Positions 59,864-64,000 of a stretch of DNA of 64,000 bases are shown here, in pieces; the first letter of the stretch is position 1, and every line of letters begins with the position of its first letter. The DNA is from Flavobacterium sp. Root420 (GTDB taxonomy: Bacteria; Bacteroidota; Bacteroidia; Flavobacteriales; Flavobacteriaceae), in assembly GCF_001427905.1 (NCBI RefSeq), contig NZ_LMEF01000003.1, positions 62,001 to 126,000 on the forward strand, in the 5' to 3' direction. Under the pieces are notes generated by a model that was given only the letters and a program-made list of their open reading frames with translations, had not been told where the DNA came from and ran no database searches. The translations under genes were made by a program, and so were the position numbers.

Positions 59864-60315
59864 TTAAAATCTTAAAAATCCCTTTATCGTTTTTATTTCT
59901 CTTTTTCGTCTACATACTTTATATCCTTCACGGCTTCCGGTTTCATTAGTATTACCTTCAATGGTGTAAATAATGTTATTCGTTATTTTTTCAACTAATC
60001 CGGTGTGTCTTAATCCTTTTCCCAAATCCATAATAAATATATCACCGACTTCGGGAGTGGTTCTCACTAAAAGTGGACTTGAATTGTATTGATCTAATAC
60101 TCCACCAGTTTTTTTAATGGATTTTTAAAAGTTGTTTGTCTGCAGGTGCTATGGGTACACTAATATACAAAGGCCATACACCACCAGTATCCTTTTGTAA
60201 GTCCAACACTTTTTAAGTAAATTTCTACTTCAGCACCAGCGTTGCTATATCTTGGAATTTCCTCAACACCAATTTGTACACTAGCAATTTCGAGTGTTTT
60301 TTAAGCAAGTGTCAT
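59864..60315 (-). pseudogene. Broken CHAP-type endolysin/peptidoglycan hydrolase of the prophage
   Basis: From ATG 60315 on the minus strand a 150-residue protein can be read with two in-frame stops (codon 5, TAA; codon 52, TAG) and one lost base in an A run near 60115. The text around the damage is well kept: TLEIASVQIGVEEIPR, then WCMAFVY followed by the stop and C, which matches the catalytic Cys motif WCxxFVxWC of CHAP domains. Further on come PEVGDIFIMDLGKGLRHTG and TIEGNTNETGSREGYKVCRR, with the catalytic His region. The start overlaps the preceding gene by ATGA. It is part of a former lysis module and is not functional. Confidence 0.75.
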
Positions 60316-60599
60316 TGTTGTTTTCCGTTTAATTGTTTAAATTTTTGCAACTCATCTACTAATTGTTGGTTAATCATCATTAGTTCTCTGTGTTGTATTT
60401 CCATTGTTTTAATTGTTTCCTTTGCGGCTGTTAATCTGGCAGTAATGTCATCAAGTAAATCACGATAATATTTTACTGCGTTAACAGCATTGTCAAGCTC
60501 GGCGGCTCTATCTTGAGCCAGTGATTTTCTCATCGAGAAAAACCAGGTAATAAAGGCAGCAAAGAATGCTGTAAGGGTTGGGTATAGAAACGGTTCCAT
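60312..60599 (-). CDS. Small membrane coiled-coil protein of the prophage (lysis-module position)
   Basis: The 95-aa protein is intact. It has one membrane helix at the N terminus (LYPTLTAFFAAFITWFFSM) and then a charged helical stretch likely to form a coiled coil (AKETIKTMEIQHRELMMINQ). It overlaps the start of the broken endolysin by ATGA. In phages a small membrane protein directly before the endolysin often serves in lysis (holin- or spanin-like), but no sequence signature proves this. Confidence 0.55.
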   Translation of the reverse strand: MEPFLYPTLTAFFAAFITWFFSMRKSLAQDRAAELDNAVNAVKYYRDLLDDITARLTAAKETIKTMEIQHRELMMINQQLVDELQKFKQLNGKQQ

Positions 60600-60882
60600 G
60601 ATATTTTAATATTAAGTTTAGGATTAAATATGTTTTTGGCAACAACTGGTAATTTTTTTTGCGAATGGGAGTTTGATTCCGGTTTATTTCTCTCGTTTTG
60701 TCGTTTTGAGATTACAAATATTGGGCGAAAAAGCCCTAAAAAAAAGGTATGCAAGGTACTTGAACATTTGTCTTCTAGGGCTTTACATAGTTGTACGGAA
60801 AGCGAGCGAAAGGTGTTTTATTTTAGAGATTTCGTACTGTGCAGCACTGTCTGATGAGTAGAGAATTTTATTTCTGTTATGA

Positions 60883-61129
60883 TTAAGACAGCTTTTCTCT
60901 GTCAATCATTAGCTCTTCTATCTTTTTTAACTCTGAAGTAATCGGAGTGCAAAGAATCTCATATAAAGTAGTTTTTGAAATTGCATAAACAGGATATACA
61001 TACTTTCGCCAAACTACTGTCGTAGGGATATCTTCTGTTTTGTGTTTTTGATACAGTTCCCCTAACAAATTTGTAACGTATTAATTTATTTTTTTGGATT
61101 CCGAGACTTCTGTTTGCAGATATAGGCAT
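60883..61129 (-). pseudogene. Small phage-type gene with one frameshift
   Basis: From ATG 61129 on the minus strand the frame reads MPISANRSLGIQKNKLIRYK. It continues after a one-base slip near 61070 as LLGELYQKHKTEDIPTTVVW, RKYVYPVYAISKTTLYEIL and so on, to a stop at 60883, about 82 residues in total. Only the downstream part is open without repair. Function is unknown; the size and the SKTTLYEIL helix suggest a small DNA-binding or regulatory phage protein. If the slip is read as real, it is inactive. Confidence 0.5.
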
Positions 61130-61415
61130 GATGAGAGATTTTTATAAAGTGATAGAAATGATAAAAGGGTTTTGGAGTAAGAACGAAGTTTGAAAATGTA
61201 GAATTTGGAACTGTTTTGCGTGTACTAAATATTAACATTAGTTGGTAAGTTATTTGGCTTGTAATGTTTTGATTTAGATTTTTTTAACCTCACTTCGAGG
61301 TGCTATTGCTAAAGGTTTTTAACAATATAGATCAGTGAACTGTACATAATAATTCTGTTTTCAAAACGTGATAAAGGTTTTTGAATTTTTCAGAAAAAAT
61401 GATTTGGACAATTTA
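61130..61415. other. Prophage-derived DNA without recognisable gene
   Basis: No convincing frame is present on either strand. It is AT-rich filler between two broken phage genes and probably the remains of deleted phage sequence. Confidence 0.4.
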
Positions 61416-61710
61416 TTATTCAGCTCGCGTTTCTTTCACAATGAAATAGAAACCGAAACCATATTTTATATATTCTATTGGTATGTGGTATTTTTGACAA
61501 AAAAAATAAATCAACCTTTGTACGTGGCTTGGGCGTGTTTTTTAAATCTCGGATTTTAATGATAATATCTTCATATTTGTAAAAAGACTGGCACTCTCTA
61601 CTGGATAAATCATTTTTTCAATTCCAGTTTCCGAGGCTGTCTTTAAAAATGGTGTGATCATTTACTTTGTAACTTTCATAATCTGTAATTGGCATTATTT
61701 TTACGTTCAT
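61416..61710 (-). pseudogene. Decayed small phage gene of unknown function
   Basis: From ATG 61710 on the minus strand MNVKIMPITDYESYKVNDHT runs to a TGA after about 30 codons. A shifted frame then continues as ETGIEKMIYPVESASLFTNM, through a TAA, into RPSHVQRLIYFFCQKYHIP and GFGFYFIVKETRAE with a stop at 61416. The pieces read like protein, but I do not recognise the family. It overlaps the end of the small membrane gene before it. Low certainty. Confidence 0.35.
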
Positions 61711-61843
61711 TTATATATTGTTTAAAAATTATTTTTATTCTAAAGTAAAGCCATTCTCTAAATAATAATATTGGTTTTAAGTTAATTGCAATGAGTAAAA
61801 TCACTAAAATTAACGTTACATATATATCATGTCTAGGTTGCAT
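61676..61843 (-). CDS. Possible small membrane protein of the prophage
   Basis: A 55-aa frame starts at ATG 61843: MQPRHDIYVTLILVILLIAI forms one membrane helix, followed by a basic tail (REWLYFRIKIIFKQYINERK). It slightly overlaps the end of the broken DUF3164 frame, as phage genes often do. There is no homology I recognise. It is open and may be intact, but it is short enough that chance cannot be excluded. Confidence 0.4.
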   Translation of the reverse strand: MQPRHDIYVTLILVILLIAINLKPILLFREWLYFRIKIIFKQYINERKNNANYRL

Positions 61844-62549
61844 AGCTGCGTTGATTTTGCTGATTAAAAAAGTTAAAAGCATATCCTTGTAAAAAATCAA
61901 CAGATAACATTGATAAAGGCACATTGGTTCTCGCACCATTCTCATCAATTGTACTAGCTTTAATAAACTAGCTTGAACGAACAGGTTTAAAAGATGAGGC
62001 AATGATTTCAACACCATCTGTAAACTCTTCAATATTGAACTCTTTGGTCAGCTTTTGAAGTTCCAGAACTCTTGAGCCTTTTAAATTTCCTTTGGCATCC
62101 TTTTTCAAAAAATTGAAAACAATTTTTACCAGAGATGGAGTTCCCTTACTTGTTGAAAGGGAAGAAATGTAATTTTGTACTTTTTCAATTCCGATTGTCA
62201 CGGTATCGTCCCAACCTTCATTGATTCGCTATCCAATTGTGATTTCTTCCTTATCATTAGAGAACGTATGTGACATTTGTTTTTCTTTAAAACCATAAAC
62301 CTGATTTTTTAAATCAAGAATAGTTTCAAACAATTGAAAGGTTTCTGTTTTTACATTTTTCATCATTTCAGATGTTTTCTGTAACCTTAAAAGTGCTAAC
62401 GGAATAGTTTCGGCGACCAGTTTTTTATAAGCCTCTCTTTCCTCATTTTTTTTGTTTTCTATTCTATTTAAAGCCTCTTTTAATTGTTGTGCAGAAAATT
62501 GAGATAAGTCCATAGATTGGTTGATTGTGTTCATAGCAGGATTGTTCAT
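61833..62549 (-). pseudogene. DUF3164-family gene of a Mu-like prophage with two in-frame TAG stops
   Basis: The minus strand from ATG 62549 is one uninterrupted frame of 239 codons except for TAG at 62229-62231 and 61968-61970. There is no frameshift. N-terminal coiled coil: LSAQQLKEALNRIENKKNEE. Then KEEITIG, stop, RINEGWDDTVTIGIEK, then SLVKIVFNFLKKDAKGNLKG and SRVLELQKL, then SSFKPVRSS, stop, FIKAST and NVPLS. This follows the DUF3164 pattern (GYRxNDGWDD; SRVLxL; a C-terminal xYIRA and NVPL) found near the replication genes of transposable phages. The true end may be a little before 61833. The two stops probably replace different residues (Tyr-like and Gln/Lys-like), pointing to nonsense decay. 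Confidence 0.75.
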
Positions 62550-62561
62550 TATTTATTGGTT

Positions 62562-62840
62562 TTAGTTTTGTAATAAAATTTCTTCTTTAAATGGATCGCC
62601 ATAGTAAGGTTTAAAATTATTTTGATTGGCACGTCTTGCAACCTCTTGCAATTTGTTATCGATCTCCTTTGATACAGGACGTGGCAAAGCTGTCGTGTGA
62701 TCCAGAATGTGCATCCACTGAAAGCGTTCCTGATTGATGCAGATTCTTTCTCCGGCGGTGAACGTTTTTGTCTTTTGGGAACAATATTGAAGGGCCAGAT
62801 ACAATAATGCGATACGTTCTTCGATTTGTTTTTTACTCAT
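62562..62840 (-). CDS. Hypothetical phage early-region protein, 92 aa
   Basis: An intact small soluble protein: MSKKQIEERIALLYLALQYC, then GERICINQERFQWMHILDHT, ending KPYYGDPFKEEILLQN. I recognise no family. It lies 12 bp before the DUF3164 gene, and its start overlaps the end of the 45-aa gene upstream by 8 bp (ATGAGTAA), so all belong to one early operon running left from the repressor-controlled region. Confidence 0.6.
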   Translation of the reverse strand: MSKKQIEERIALLYLALQYCSQKTKTFTAGERICINQERFQWMHILDHTTALPRPVSKEIDNKLQEVARRANQNNFKPYYGDPFKEEILLQN

Positions 62841-62970
62841 GATTTTTTTCTAATAGGGTTTGTAATTTTTTAATGTCAGATTCAATTAAATTTCTTTCTA
62901 AGCTATTGGGATTCTCAATCAGCCAATTTTGTAGTTCTTCGATTTTTTCTTTGATTTGGAGTGCTTCCAT
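62833..62970 (-). CDS. Tiny first gene of the phage early operon, 45 aa
   Basis: On the minus strand from ATG 62970 the frame reads MEALQIKEKIEELQNWLIEN, then PNSLERNLIESDIKKLQTLL, ending EKNHE and TAA. It is strongly helical and charged. Its last 8 bases overlap the start of the 92-aa gene, a coupling typical of real genes. Function unknown. Confidence 0.6.
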   Translation of the reverse strand: MEALQIKEKIEELQNWLIENPNSLERNLIESDIKKLQTLLEKNHE

Positions 62971-63235
62971 TTTAATTTGATTATAAGTTTTGAATATGTT
63001 TTGGACTCGTAGTTTTATACATGCATAGGTTTTTTAGGTTTATATTAAATTTTATTTTAAGAAAAAACCTATTTGTATTTAGTAATCAAGTACTTAATTT
63101 TAGCAATCGTTTTATTAACCCTTGATTTTTCTAGAGATTTGTGTTGTTTTTAAGTTTTATTTTTCTTTACTTTGCAAATATAATGTAAAATAATACATCA
63201 AAACAAATATTTAACGTAAAATAATACATCTTTTT
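62971..63235. promoter_or_regulatory. Divergent control region of the prophage with repeated operator-like sites
   Basis: GTAAAATAATACATC occurs at 63185-63199 and again at 63216-63230, exactly 31 bp apart (about three helical turns). The first copy sits inside ATGTA-N6-TACAT, a dyad; the second ends 5 bp before the repressor ATG. A further inverted repeat, ATAGGTTTTTT (63025-63035) with its complement at 63062-63072, lies on the early-operon side. The layout fits repressor autoregulation and control of the divergent early genes. Binding is inferred. Confidence 0.65.
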
Positions 63236-63919
63236 ATGGGCTCAACAGAAAGAATGCGCGAATACCTTGATTATAAAGGGATCACCAAATATAAGTTTTG
63301 TAATGACTTAGGATTTTCGAATAAGTTTTTGGATAATAGCAGTAATATGGGGACAGATAAGGCGTGTAAAATATTACATCACTATCCTGAAATAAATTCC
63401 GAGTGGCTATTGACGGGTAATGGAGCCATGTTGAAAGAAAATAACGATAATATTATAATAATGAATAATGACAGAAAAACCATTGATTCTGTGCAGGTAA
63501 GCCAGGAAATACCTTTGTATGATCTTGAAGCTGTGGCAGGATTAAGAGAATTATTTAGCAGTGGTAAACCGCAACGGGTTTTAGACACAATAAAAATTCC
63601 GAATCTCCCTAAATGTGACGGAGCAATTTCTGTTACAGGAGATAGTATGTATCCGCTGTTGAAGTCAGGAGATATAATTTTGTATAAGGAAACCGAATTT
63701 GATAATATATTTTTTGGAGAAATGTATCTTTTAAGTGTGAAGCTGAATGATTGGGAAGAATATATTACAGTAAAATATGTTCAGAAATCAGAGAAGGGGC
63801 CGGAATTTGTAAAATTGGTAAGTCAGAATTCACATCATCAGCCTAAAGATATTCATATTTCAAAAATATCTGCATTGGCACTAATAAAAGCCAGTATTCG
63901 TATCAATACAATGATGTAA
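63236..63919 (+). CDS. Intact S24-type phage repressor (CI/LexA-like)
   Basis: The 227-aa protein has an N-terminal helix-turn-helix region (about 1-65, ITKYKFCNDLGFSNKFLDNS and EWLLTGNGAML), a linker, and a C-terminal S24 peptidase fold (about 120-225). Ser137 in GDSMYP and Lys180 in ITVKYV form the self-cleavage dyad. The expected cleavage region before it shows EAVAGLREL, with Ala-Gly at about residues 100-101. It is transcribed away from the phage early operon. Its gene is undamaged while several neighbouring phage genes are broken, so it may still be expressed and confer immunity or regulate host genes. Confidence 0.85.
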   Translation: MGSTERMREYLDYKGITKYKFCNDLGFSNKFLDNSSNMGTDKACKILHHYPEINSEWLLTGNGAMLKENNDNIIIMNNDRKTIDSVQVSQEIPLYDLEAVAGLRELFSSGKPQRVLDTIKIPNLPKCDGAISVTGDSMYPLLKSGDIILYKETEFDNIFFGEMYLLSVKLNDWEEYITVKYVQKSEKGPEFVKLVSQNSHHQPKDIHISKISALALIKASIRINTMM

Positions 63920-64000
63920 ATTTAGCTTGATGCAGTTTTGTATTCCACTTATCGAATGATAAAACCTTTAAATATTTAATGTTTAAAGGTTCTGCTATTT
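63920..64000. other. Right edge of the window
   Basis: The 81 bp after the repressor contain ACCTTTAAATATTTAATGTTTAAAGGT (63964-63990), a short A/T-rich inverted repeat (ACCTTTAAA/TTTAAAGGT) followed by TCTGC and a few more bases. It could be the repressor terminator, but the window ends before this can be judged. Confidence 0.4.

Noticed and set aside
60630..60861. Two overlapping plus-strand frames of 62-74 codons
   Set aside because: They overlap each other in different frames, have no ribosome site or family pattern, and look like chance frames in decayed phage DNA.
61368..61559. Plus-strand 63-aa frame in the prophage region
   Set aside because: It lies opposite the better supported minus-strand phage fragments, has no recognisable pattern, and all other phage genes here except the repressor run on the minus strand.
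61833..62549. Amber codon reassignment in the phage genes
   Set aside because: Neighbouring phage genes also carry TAA, TGA and frameshifts, and the residues replaced by the two TAG codons appear to differ. Ordinary gene decay explains all of it.

Overview
The window reads as chromosomal DNA of a Bacteroidota organism, most likely a Flavobacterium or close relative. The base composition is AT-rich. There are SusC/SusD pairs, and the lipoproteins carry acidic residues just after the lipidated Cys (CSKNDDE, CSDDFLD, CQDDFLD). Two enzymes end in type IX secretion sorting domains, and a hybrid two-component regulator is present. Genes sit on weak, A-rich ribosome sites. I see no tRNA, rRNA or CRISPR array.

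Positions 1-35965 hold a very large polysaccharide utilization locus (PUL1), all on the + strand. It begins with the tail of a CBM6-type protein, a 0.7 kb control region, SusC, SusD and a TIG-domain surface glycan-binding lipoprotein. A long train of enzymes follows: two tandem BACON-GH5 lipoproteins, NPCBM-GH27, GH127, GH43, GH5-ricin-T9SS, GH29, GH44-T9SS, an SGNH-type acetylesterase, GH27-NPCBM, GH2, GH97, a second GH2, a two-headed esterase and GH42. It closes with a Nudix-like sugar regulator. This set fits a decorated beta-glucan such as xyloglucan: GH5 and GH44 endo-cleavage outside the cell, and removal of galactose, fucose, arabinose and acetyl groups in the periplasm. Part of the set (two GH27, one GH97) also points to alpha-galactosides.

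Positions 36336-43045 carry a GH3 beta-glucosidase and a full-length hybrid two-component sensor. Next comes PUL2 (43589-51905): a second SusC/SusD pair, a TIG lipoprotein, a GH10 and a GH16. Positions 52431-57422 carry a membrane sensor with a beta-propeller and an AraC output domain but no kinase or receiver, followed by a GH31 alpha-xylosidase-like enzyme. That GH31 is the one classic xyloglucan activity absent from PUL1, so the two loci probably work on the same or related plant hemicelluloses.

Positions 57549-58933 (- strand) hold a START-like protein and an AraC regulator. From about 59140 to 63920 lies a decayed prophage, probably Mu-like. Its genes are broken by in-frame stops and frameshifts: a tail-like gene, a CHAP endolysin and a DUF3164 gene. 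The S24-type repressor at the right edge is intact and has duplicated operator-like sites in front of it.

All function calls rest on motifs and architecture read by eye. Substrates are inferred from gene content.
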